From Darksidea phi (Eukaryota; Ascomycota; Dothideomycetes; Pleosporales; Lentitheciaceae), in assembly GCA_030770425.1 (NCBI GenBank), contig JASJFT010000469.1:1-11109 (forward strand): DNA of 11,109 nt. Direction: 5' to 3'. This document shows positions 1 to 9,200 of the stretch, piece by piece. A program made the position numbers and the translations under genes. Position 1 is the first letter of the stretch. Each line of letters begins with the position of its first letter. The notes beneath the pieces were generated by a model. It saw only the letters and a program-made list of their open reading frames with translations. It was not told the origin of the DNA and ran no database searches.

Positions 1-3000
1 TAAATATAAGTTTATTAGTAATATATACTAATTTAATAAATATTAATATATTATAGTATATTACTCGATTCTTTATATCTAGTAGATAGGTAATCGTTTA
101 ATAGATAGTATCTAGGTATCGTTACGAAGAATTCGTAAGGAATTTAGCTAGTTTTAAGTAAGCTTTTAAGATATCTAAATAGATAGCTCCTACTATATAG
201 TTAATTAATCCGACTAGCTATATATATTATTACTTAACTAAATCTATTATTTCGTTCTCTAAGGGTATTAGTTCCTCGAGTAGTAATAGTATAGTAGATA
301 GCTTTAAATAGGGTTTTAGCGAAGAATACTTCTAAGTAAACTTCTTAATATATATACTTTATAATAGCTAGATCGAGCTACTATTATAGTCTTTAAGAGT
401 TTAAATACTATAAAAGGTCTATAGTTCTTCTAGAGATCTAATTTTATATTATTATAATAGCTTATATTTAAATTTATATAGGGTAGTTATATATACTAGT
501 ATACTAAGAATAATAATATAATTAATAAAGAAGAAGACTAGTAGCTTCTTATTTTTCTATAAGTAGGGAGCGTTCTTAATAGATATAAGGTCTAACTCTA
601 TAAGTATTTTAGTAAACTCTTTATACTAGAGTAATAGAAACGTCTTTAGGTTATAGAATACTCGGCGTAGTTTTTATAAGTAATTAGAATTAGAGAATCC
701 TTCTAGCTAATAATAATAGACTAGTATTAATAGCTTAGTATTAGTAAACGTATTAATAGTATTATATTAATAAATTTCTATATTAAAATAGATAGTAATA
801 GCTACTAGAGCTCGAAATATTCGAATAGCTAGTATAGTAGTATAGATATCTTCTACTATTATTTATAGATTACTACGTATATAGATCTAAGCCTTATATT
901 TTAATAGATAGTCTTAATTATTAAGTTTATATTTATATACCTATATTAGTAGAAGAACCTTATTATCTTAAGTATATTAAGTATTATATTCGTTCTAGAT
1001 TATCTACTTATAGGTTTCTTTATATTTAATTATTACTAGTTCTTATTATATAGCTTATAGAAAGCCTTTCTTATAGGAAGACGGTAACTTTATTATATCC
1101 TTATAGTATTTTAATTCTACTAATAGCTCTATATATTTAAATTACGTTTTTAGTACTATTACTAAGGTAGCTATATAGATTAACTAGTAGGCGTTAACGA
1201 AGAAGCTAGAATTTTTCTATATAGACTTCTTCTTTACTACTCTAGTTAATCTTTTAGATAGGATATAATATTAATAGAGGTTAGTATTTATTAGTTCTTA
1301 ATACTTCGTATAATTTAAATCGGGCTTAGTTCTACGCTTATACTTTAAGGGTCGATTTAATAGCTATAATAGCTTAAGTAAAGCTATTTCTAAAACTAAT
1401 AGATTTGGTATTAGAAGTTAATTTAATATAGATTCCTAAATAGTAGCTTAAGTAGTAGCGTAAGTAGTAGCCTAAGTAGAAGCTTAGATAGTAGGTTCTA
1501 TAGCTTCTATAGAAGTTATATATTTATCTTCTAGTAAGACTTTTAAAGAAGTATCTTTACTACTTAGTATAGGTAAATAATATTTATAAGTAAATTACTC
1601 TAGTTCGAAGTCTTAAAGAAGAAGATCTAAATTATCTTATAGCTAATAGAATAAATTCTCTTAAAATATAATATCTTTTATACGAATTACCTTACTACTA
1701 TAAGCTTTACTTCTCGTCTTTAGTATCTAGATTCTATAAATATTCGATAAATTATAGCTAACTAGATATCTTACTAGCGCTTATAGGCTAAGCTTATCGC
1801 CTTTAGATATCTATTTATATAATATATAAACTCTATAGCTATAAATATATAAGTAAGCTAGTAATAGCTTTTTCTAATATACGATTTTAAATAGTATTTT
1901 CTAGTTTAGTAATTATATAGGTATTTAGTTAAGTAGATAGACTACCGTTCTATAAATCTTAGGGCTAAGAGCTAATAAAAGATTTACTATAATTCTTATT
2001 AATTAGCTTCTCTTAATTAGACTTTTACCTAAGTATTTAGCTAAGCTATTCTACTTAATAGTATATAATACTCGTATCTATAGTTTAATTTCTTCTTATA
2101 GATAATAGGCTTAAGCTAAATTATCTAATAGACTATAGTCTCGCTCGTTATTAGCTATTAGAAAGATAATAGTTATATTAAATTCTCGTTTAATAGCTCT
2201 ATTTAGCTATCTAAGTATTACCTAAAGAGTAGACTTATCGCGCTTAGCTATTATATAGATCGTATATAATTTTAAGAATAGATTAAATATATAGAATATA
2301 TATTAATAGTCGTTATAGACTAGTATATCGAGCTCGATTAGATTAATAGCTATAGTTTCGAATAATCGGCTAGTACCTAGTTTATAGCTAAATTAACGAG
2401 AGATAATCTAATAGACTTTATTCTATAGGTACTCCTTATAGTAAATTATTTTAGAAGCTATTATACTATTATCTATATAGAGACCTATAACGTTACTAAC
2501 TAATTAATTAATTATATTACTATTTAAATAACCTATAAGTAGATAAAGTTATAGCTTACTTAGTAATCTAGATTAAAGTAGTAGAGCTAAGATCTATAGT
2601 TAGTACTAATTAGCTATAAATACTACGTACTAAGTAGGTTATAGTAACTTAGTACGATAGACTACGAGCTAGTATCTACTAATCCTAGTAAGCTTTATAA
2701 TATTCTAAGATTAAGTTTTTAATTAATATAGAACGTTCCTTTCTAAGTTAAAATAGACGTTTAATAAGGATAGTTATAATAGTAATACTAGGCTAGTAAA
2801 GAAGCTAGGGATTAGAATAACTTATTTAAGTATTATCTTTTTTAAATTCTAAGGCGTTAATAGGAATATTTATATATTTTTCTAGGTCTAAATAGCTATC
2901 TCTAATCCTCTAACTAGGACGACGTCGTTAGGTAAGATTAAAGCTTTCTATTAGAACTTAGTAGGGTTATTATAGATATAAATATCTATAACTAGGTCTA

Positions 3001-4195
3001 ATATCTAGAAATAGAGAAGTAGATAGATATTATTAGCTATTAAGGTATTATATACTACTAAAAATATAGTATAGGCTTCGTATTTATACTATAATAGATT
3101 ATCGTCTATATTAATTTCTATTATATTAGCTATATTATTATCCTAGCTAGTCTACTTTTACTATTTATAGTATTTATTCCTCTTACGTATTTTAGTTAAA
3201 ATACCCTTCTTATTCTTAGCTTTAAAATTAGCTATTTTTTTAGTCTTTTTAGGGTCTTCTATAAATTCTCCCTTACGTAGTAAGGTATTAATATACTAGT
3301 ACTATTCCTAGTAATATAGATCTCTATATAGGTACGGCTTTAATAACTTTAATAACTTATTATTTTATTATCTCTTCTTATTATATAGAGACTATTCTTA
3401 ATTTAGTATAGTTATAAATATACTATTACTAATATTTAGCTTTATTATCTACGTTATTCGGTAATAGCGTAAATAGCTAGCTAGTAGATTAGATAGTATA
3501 GGATTAATTAAGCTATTCAAACTAGCTTCTATATTAAATATTATAATAGATATAATAGCTACGTAGTCTAAATTAATCTATTTAATAGCTCGTATTAGAT
3601 TCTTATATAGCTAATATTCTAATACTTCTAGTAAATTAAGCTACGTAGCTTAATTATAGGCTATTAGAAAGATTATATTTTATTCTTTAAGATTCTCTCT
3701 ATATATATATAGTATTTTAGCTAAGTTATATACCTTCTAAACCTTATATTCTCGATTAACTAATAATAGGGCGAGTAGTTATTTTAGAGCCTTAAGCTAA
3801 TTATATAATAATTTCTAATCTTTAATTTAATAGATAAGGTCTTTAGCTAGCGTATTAGCTATATAAGCCTCGATTTAACTAAGCTTATCTTTAGTTCTAC
3901 GGTATTCTTTAAGCTCTATATAGTAGAGACTTAGATCTTTAGTATACTAAGAGATTACTATTAAGCTAGATTTAATTACTAGTAACCTATCCTTACTAAT
4001 AGATAGCGTAGAATTAATAGAGTATTCGGGCTTATTTAGCTATATAGGAGCTTTAGATTTAGGGTCGATATACTTCTATATATTAGCTATCTTAACTAGC
4101 CTCTATATAGTATAAATCTATAGGTCCTAATTATATAGGCCTTAGAAAATAGTAGCTAAACTAGCTTTAGATATAATAGGCGACGAGGTTATTAT
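1..4195 (-). pseudogene. Copia-type gag-pol pseudogene, left copy (partial)
   Basis: The frame starts at an ATA (4193-4195) aligned with the RIP-altered start of the right copy and runs about 1398 codons to the window edge inside RNase H. Motifs in that frame: a gag region; the protease D-[S/L]-A region followed by His-Ile-Cys-like codons near 2975-3000; the first integrase acid, now AAT, at 2342-2344 (residue 618, the same number as in the right copy); and RT F-F-F-I-N-Y at 518-535 in place of the usual [Y/F]-[V/I]-D-D. Both ends are in frame with each other, and the copy is one codon longer than the right copy between integrase and RT. Many TAA/TAG codons interrupt it. The second RT Asp reads Tyr, which RIP alone does not explain. 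The gene is non-functional: no ATG remains. Confidence 0.88.
1441..1488 (-). repeat. 12-bp tandem repeat in pol linker, left copy
   Basis: Four 12-bp units (1441-1452, 1453-1464, 1465-1476, 1477-1488) with the core TAGTAGCNTAAG; a looser fifth unit follows to 1500. On the coding (minus) strand they lie in frame in the integrase-RT linker and would encode a tetrapeptide repeat of the type Ala/Thr-Thr/Ser-Thr-Gln, where Gln (CAG/CAA) now reads as a stop. The right copy has the same array, with equal length, at 8982-9029. Confidence 0.75.
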
Positions 4196-4261
4196 TTCGT
4201 TATACGGAGAAGGATAAAATAGGTTATATAATATAGATAGATTAGACCAAGCTTATAACTA
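4196..4261 (-). other. Leader with candidate primer-binding site, left copy
   Basis: This is the 66-bp interval between the proposed LTR end and the gag start, the same length as in the right copy. Read on the minus strand, it begins at 4261 with TAGTTATAAGC. TAG is what RIP makes of TGG, the first three bases of a tRNA primer-binding site (complement of CCA). The tRNA was not identified. Confidence 0.4.
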
Positions 4262-4498
4262 TAAGCGGGTAGAGGTATAGAATAAATATATTAAATTATC
4301 TAACTATCTAGCTAGGGTATAAGTAGAGGACCTTATATACGAGTTATATTAGATTAGATAACTAGAGGAATTACTATAAGTTACTATATAGTTACTATAA
4401 GCTAGAATATAATTATAACTAGTATATAGTTATAGTAAATTAGTATAAATTATTATATAAATAGAATAATTATATAATATATAGCGCTCGACTACTTA
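4262..4498 (-). repeat. 5' LTR of left copia copy
   Basis: The outer end on the minus strand reads TAAGTAG (from 4498), identical to the outer end of the right LTR; the inner end reads CGCTTA (to 4262), degenerate against the right copy's CTACTTA. With RIP reversed, the outer end becomes TG and the inner end CA, the usual LTR termini. The LTR is 237 bp, against 236 bp in the right copy. Positions 4419-4484 are identical to 5987-6052 in inverted orientation (66 bases). The 3' LTR is outside the window, so the boundaries rest on comparing the two copies and on the terminal repeat. The five flanking bases, 4499-4503 (TAGAA), are the candidate target-site duplication. Confidence 0.6.
4332..4339 (-). 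promoter_or_regulatory. Candidate TATA box in left LTR
   Basis: TATATAAG on the minus strand followed by GTCCTCTAC is conserved with the right LTR (TATATAAGGCCCTCTAC). It lies about 160 bp into the LTR, a reasonable place for the element's own promoter. TA-rich RIP sequence produces TATA-like words easily, so conservation of the GC-containing flank is the main support. Confidence 0.35.
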
Positions 4499-4500
4499 TA

Positions 4501-5970
4501 GAATAAGATTTTTATTTATAAGAAAAGAGAGCTTACTTAATTAAGAAGAAGAAGAGAAAGAGAATATTAAAGACGTTCTTTTAATATCTAAACCTTTAGT
4601 TTAAGATAGTCTAGTATATCTACTATCTATAATAGCTCTTACTACTTATTCTACTCTAAGAGTTAAATCTTAAGCTAGATATATATATAAAATTCCTAAT
4701 TATCTACTAGATTAATATAATAATAATACTCTATAAGTATATAATTCTAATATTAATATAATAAATATTTTATTAGGACGAAGATAATATTTAATACTAT
4801 TAATATATAATACTATAAGGATAAGAGAAAGAGGAAGAGATAGAGAAGAAGTAAATTTAGTCCTTTATAAACTTATTATTATTTTATTAAAAATATATCT
4901 ATACTAAAGTATTATATCTAAGTCTCTAAAATATTATAAGAACTTTTAAAATTACCTATATAATAACTAGTTTTAAGAAGTAATATAAAAGGAAATAGAT
5001 AGTTATTAAAAGAAGAGGTATTTTAAGCTTATAAAAGTAATATTATATATAATAAATATAAAGGTCCTATCTCTTATATAGGTATATACCTATAAGTTTA
5101 ATAAAAATAACTTCTTTAATAAGACTAAAGTAAGATTAATTATATAGAAAGATTTATAAACGTAATAAGATAATATATATACTATTATATTAGCTATTAA
5201 AATCTTTAGAACTCTAATAGCTTTAGTTACTTAATTTAAACTACTTATATATTAATATAATACTATAAATACTTTTCTAAATACTAAAATTTCTTAATAA
5301 CTATATTATAATACTTCTAAAGGATTCTTAAAGTAATATAAATTACTATTATTACTATATTAAGTATTATATAGATTAAAGAAAATACTATTACTTTAGT
5401 ATTAAGATTTATTTATAACTCTTACTTAGTTAGGGTTAAGAAGAATACTAAATATATTATATTTATATAGTAATAAAAGTCTTATTATCTTTTTCTATAT
5501 AGATAATATTATAGTTTTAGTTTATCTAAGAAATAAGATTATTTATAAGAAATTTAAGAGAAGATTATTAAAATATTATAAGCTTTATTTAATAGGTTAA
5601 CTTAACTAGTTTCTTAGTATATATATATTATAAAATATAAAGTAAAACTATATATAGCTTATTTAAGACTTATTTATTAATAAGATTACTATAAAGTTTA
5701 ATCTTAAGAAAGACTTAAATAGCTTTTCTTAAATATTAATAGCTAAAATCTATCTTAAACCTTTTATTAGACTAGTAGAAGAATTAGTTATTAAAACGTA
5801 TTAATAGCTAGTTAGATTAATAGTCTATATTATAATAATTATAAGAGTTAATATCTTAAAAACTTACTTAACCCTCTTTATATATCTAATAAGGGCTAGT
5901 CCTTAGTATATTAATACTATCTATTATACTTAAAGATTTATTATAGGAACTTAATATTTAGTAATAAAAG
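4501..5970 (+). pseudogene. Second copia-type pol fragment: linker, RT, start of RNase H
   Basis: This spacer is not part of the inverted repeat. In one frame (codons starting at multiples of 3) it shows copia RT hallmarks. These are a WVYTYKF-like segment near 5070 (Trp as TAG), a K-[V/A]-R-L-I-I-x-[K/G]-D-L block near 5125-5160, a T-[I/A]-x-L-A-I-K-I-F-R-T-L-I-A-L block near 5180-5230, a T-F-L-N-T-K-I block near 5270, Y-I-D-N-I-I at 5496-5513 (the Y-[V/I]-D-D catalytic box, second Asp lost), and G-x-L-N-x-F-L-S-I at 5595-5621. The start of RNase H follows, ending near G-T-x-Y-L-V-I at 5946-5966. The upstream part (4501 to about 4890) is a charged, purine-rich linker (runs at 4543-4564 and 4817-4851). 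Protein wording differs clearly from the flanking family. Both ends are cut by the neighbouring LTRs, and stops are RIP-type. Confidence 0.8.
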
Positions 5971-6070
5971 TATAAGTAGTCTAGTACTATATATTATATA
6001 ATTATTCTATTTATATAATAATTTATACTAATTTACTATAACTATATACTAGCTATAACTATACCCTAGC

Positions 6071-6103
6071 TTATAGTAACTATATAGTAATTTATAGTAA
6101 TTA
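6071..6103 (+). repeat. Short direct repeats in LTR U3
   Basis: Three imperfect copies of a TATAGTAA-containing unit of about 11 bp lie side by side upstream of the candidate TATA box. The left LTR shows the same arrangement at about 4370-4402. They might be old enhancer-type repeats, but AT-rich RIP sequence favours such repeats by chance. Confidence 0.35.
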
Positions 6104-6131
6104 TTCTAGTTACTAAATCTAGTATAACTCG

Positions 6132-6139
6132 TATATAAG
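6132..6139 (+). promoter_or_regulatory. Candidate TATA box in right LTR
   Basis: TATATAAG followed by GCCCTCTAC, about 160 bp into the LTR and conserved in the left LTR. It would mark the U3/R region of the element's own promoter. Any activity after RIP is doubtful. Confidence 0.38.
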
Positions 6140-6208
6140 GCCCTCTACTCGTACTTTAACTAGATAGTTAGACTACTTAATATACTTACTCTACCCTCTA
6201 TCTACTTA

Positions 6209-6274
6209 TAGTTATAAGTCCGGTCTAATCTATCTATATTATACGACCTATTTTATCTTTCTTCGTATAATAAA
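6209..6274 (+). other. Leader with candidate primer-binding site, right copy
   Basis: Sixty-six bases between the LTR and the gag start. It opens with TAGTTATAAGTCCGGTC; TAG can derive from TGG, which starts primer-binding sites. The left copy reads TAGTTATAAGCTTGGTC, so the first eleven bases are conserved. I could not match it to a known tRNA 3' end. Confidence 0.4.
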
Positions 6275-9200
6275 ATAACGACCTTATTACCTACTATATT
6301 TAAAGCTAGTTTAGCTATTATTCTCTAAGACCTATATAATTAGGACCTATAGATCTATACTATATAGAGGCTAGCTAAGATAGCTAATATATAGGAGTAT
6401 ATCGATCTCGAAGCTAAAGCTCTTATATAACTAAATAAGCCCGAATACTCTATTAATCCTATATTACCTATTAATAAGTATAGGTTATTAGTAACTAAAT
6501 CTAGCTTAATAGTAACTCTTTAGTATACTAAGGACCTAAGTCTCTACTATATAGAGCTAAAGGAATATCGTAGAATTAAAGATAAGCTTAGTTAAATCGA
6601 GGCTTATATAGCTAATACGCTAGCTAAAGATCTTATCTATTAAATTAAGAATTAGAAATTACTATATAATTAGCTTAAGGCTCTAAAATAGCTATTTACT
6701 CTATTATTAGTCGATTAAGAATACGAGATTTAAAAGGTATATAACTTAGCTAAAATACTATACGTATATAAAGAGAATCTTAAAGAATAAGATATAATCT
6801 TTTTAATAGTCTATAATTAAGCTACGTAGCTTAATCTACTAAAAGTATTAGGATATCGGCTATATAAGAATCTAATATAAGCTATTAAATAAATCGATTT
6901 AGACTACGTAGCTATTATATCTATTATAGTATTTAATATAAAAGCTAGTTTAAATAACTTAATTAATTCTATACTATCTAATCTACTAGCTAGCTATCTA
7001 TACTATTACTAAATAACGTAGGCTATAAAGTTAAATATTAGTAATGGTATATTCGTAGCTATACTAAATTAAGAATAATCTCTATATAATAAGAAGAGAT
7101 AATAAAATAATAAGTTATTAAAGCTATTAAAGTCGTACCTATATAGAGATCTATACTACTAGGGATAATACTAGTATATTAATACCTTACTACGTAAAAA
7201 AGGATTTACGGAGAACTCTAAAAAGGCTAAGAAAATAGCTAATTTCGAAGTTAAGGATAAGAAGGGTATTTTAACTAAAATATACGAGAGGAATTAATAC
7301 TATAAATAGTAAAAGTAGACTAGCTAGGATAGTAATATAGCTAATATAATAGAAATTAATATAGATAATAATCTACTATAGTATAAATACGAAGTCTACG
7401 CTATATTCTTAGTAGTATATAATATCTTAATAGCTAATAATATCTATCTACTTCTCTATTCCTAGACGTTAGACCTAGCTATAGATATCTATATCTATAA
7501 TAATCCTACTAAGTTCTAATAGGAAGCCCTAGCTTCGCCTAATAATATCGTTCTAGTCGGAGGCTTAGAGATAGCTATTTAAGCCTAAGAAAACGTATAG
7601 ATATTCCTATTAATATCTTAAGACCTAAAAAAGATAATACTTAAATAAGTAGCTCTAATCCCTAGCTTCTTTACTAGTCTAGTATTACTATTATAGCTAT
7701 TCTTATTAAATATCTATTTTAACTTAGGAAGAAATATCCTATATCGATTAGAGACTTAACCTTAGAATATTACGAAGCTTACTAGGGTCGACGGATACTA
7801 GCTTATAGTCTATTATACTAAACCTCTATAACCTACTTAGTACGTAGTATTTATTACTAATTAGTACCGACTATAAATCTTAACTCTACTACTTTAATCT
7901 AGATTATTAAGTAAGCTATAACTTTATCTACTTATAGATTATTTAAATAGTAACGTAATTAATTAGTTAGCTAGTAATATTATAGGTTTCTATATAGATA
8001 ATAGTATAATAACTCCTAAAATAATTTACTATAAGAAATACCTATAGAATAAAGCCTATTAGATTATCTCTCGTCGATTTAACTATAAATTAGGTACTAG
8101 CCAACTATTTAAAACTATAACTATTAATCTAATTAAGCTCGATATACTAGTCTATAATAGCTATTAATATATATTCTATATATTTAATCTATTCTTAAAA
8201 CTATATACGGTCTATATAATAGCTAAGTATAATAAGTCTACTCTTTAGATAATACTTAGGTAGCTAGATAGAGCTATTAAATAAGAATTTAATATAACTA
8301 TTATCTTTCTAATAACTAATAATAAGTAAGACTATAGCCTATTAGACGATTTAGCTTAAGTCTACTATCTATAGAAAGGAATTAAACTATAGATACGAGT
8401 ACTATATACTATTAAATAAAATAGCTTAGCTAAATATTTAGGTAGAAGCCTAATTAAGAGAAGCTACTTAATAAGAATTACGGTAAATCTTCTACTAGCT
8501 TTTAGTCCTAAGATTTATAGAACGGTAGTCTATCTATTTAACCGAATATCTATACGAGTACTAAACTAGAAAATACTATTTAAAATTATATATTAGAAAA
8601 AGCTATTACTAACTTATCTATATATTTATAGTTATAGAGCCTATATACTATATAAATAGATACTTAGAGGTAATAAGCTTAGCCTATAAGTATTAGTAGA
8701 ATATCTAGTTAGCTACGATTTATTAAATATCTATAGAATCTAAATACTAAAGGTAAAAAGTAAAGCTTATAGTAGTAAGATAATTCGTATAAGAGATATT
8801 ATATTTTAAGAGAATCTATTCTATTAGTCTTAAGACGATTTAGATTCCCTTCTTTAAGATTTTAAGTTAGAATAATTTATTTATAAATATTACTTACCTA
8901 TATTAAGTAGTAAGGATACTTCTTTAGAAGTCTTACTAGAAGATAAATATATATTTTCTATAGAAGCTATAGAATCTACTATCTAAGCTTCTACTTAGAC
9001 TACTATTTATACTACTACTTAAGCTACTACTTAGAAATCTATATCGAATTAGTTTCTAATACTAAATCTATTAGAAATAGCCTTACCTAAGCTACTACTA
9101 TAGCTATTAAATCGACTCGTAAAGTATAAGTATAGAATTAAGTCTAATTCGAATTATATAGAGTATCGAGAATTAATAGATATTAACCTCTATTAATATT

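Larger units (their letters stand above)
1..4498 (-). mobile_element. Ty1/copia LTR retrotransposon, left copy (3' end outside window)
   Basis: Reading on the minus strand, the element has a 5' LTR (4262-4498), a 66-bp leader (4196-4261) and gag-pol from 4195 to the window edge. The order protease, integrase, RT, RNase H is that of Ty1/copia (Pseudoviridae-type) elements, since gypsy elements have integrase last. It is the same family as the right copy: base 1 pairs with 10466 and base 4500 with 5971, at about 85% identity in the stretches compared by eye. The 3' end of RNase H and the 3' LTR must lie to the left of the window. It appears to have inserted into the copia-type pol now seen in the spacer. 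Confidence 0.9.
1..4500. repeat. Left arm of large inverted repeat
   Basis: This arm is the reverse complement of 5971-10466 along its whole length, with a net length difference of only a few bases. Sampled stretches in the LTR, gag, protease, integrase and RT agree at roughly 85% by eye. The arm is limited on the left by the window edge and on the right by the LTR terminus, so it reflects two insertions of one element family in opposite orientations. Confidence 0.92.
5973..6208 (+). repeat. 5' LTR of right copia copy
   Basis: Begins TAAGTAG and ends CTACTTA at 6202-6208, a perfect 7-bp terminal inverted repeat; with two more bases on each side (5971, 6210) it is 9 bp. Reversing RIP gives TG at the start and CA at the end, as expected of an LTR. 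The next bases (TAG) could be a RIP-altered TGG of a primer-binding site. The length of 236 bp is short but normal for fungal copia elements. The left copy has the equivalent LTR at 4262-4498. The exact ends could be 2 bp further out. Confidence 0.62.

Noticed and set aside
1441..1500. Short-repeat CRISPR-like array
   Set aside because: 12-bp units without spacers, in the frame of a pol linker.
4501..5970. Spacer as a DNA transposon or LINE
   Set aside because: No terminal inverted repeats at its ends and no DDE-type motif. The order of blocks before and after Y-I-D-N, and the G-x-L-N-x-F-L segment after it, fit copia RT-RNase H.
7265..7345. Gag CCHC zinc knuckle
   Set aside because: Tyr codons that might be former Cys or His occur here, but the C-x2-C-x4-H-x4-C spacing cannot be obtained, because TAG sits where the second Cys would be and Cys codons cannot become TAG by RIP.
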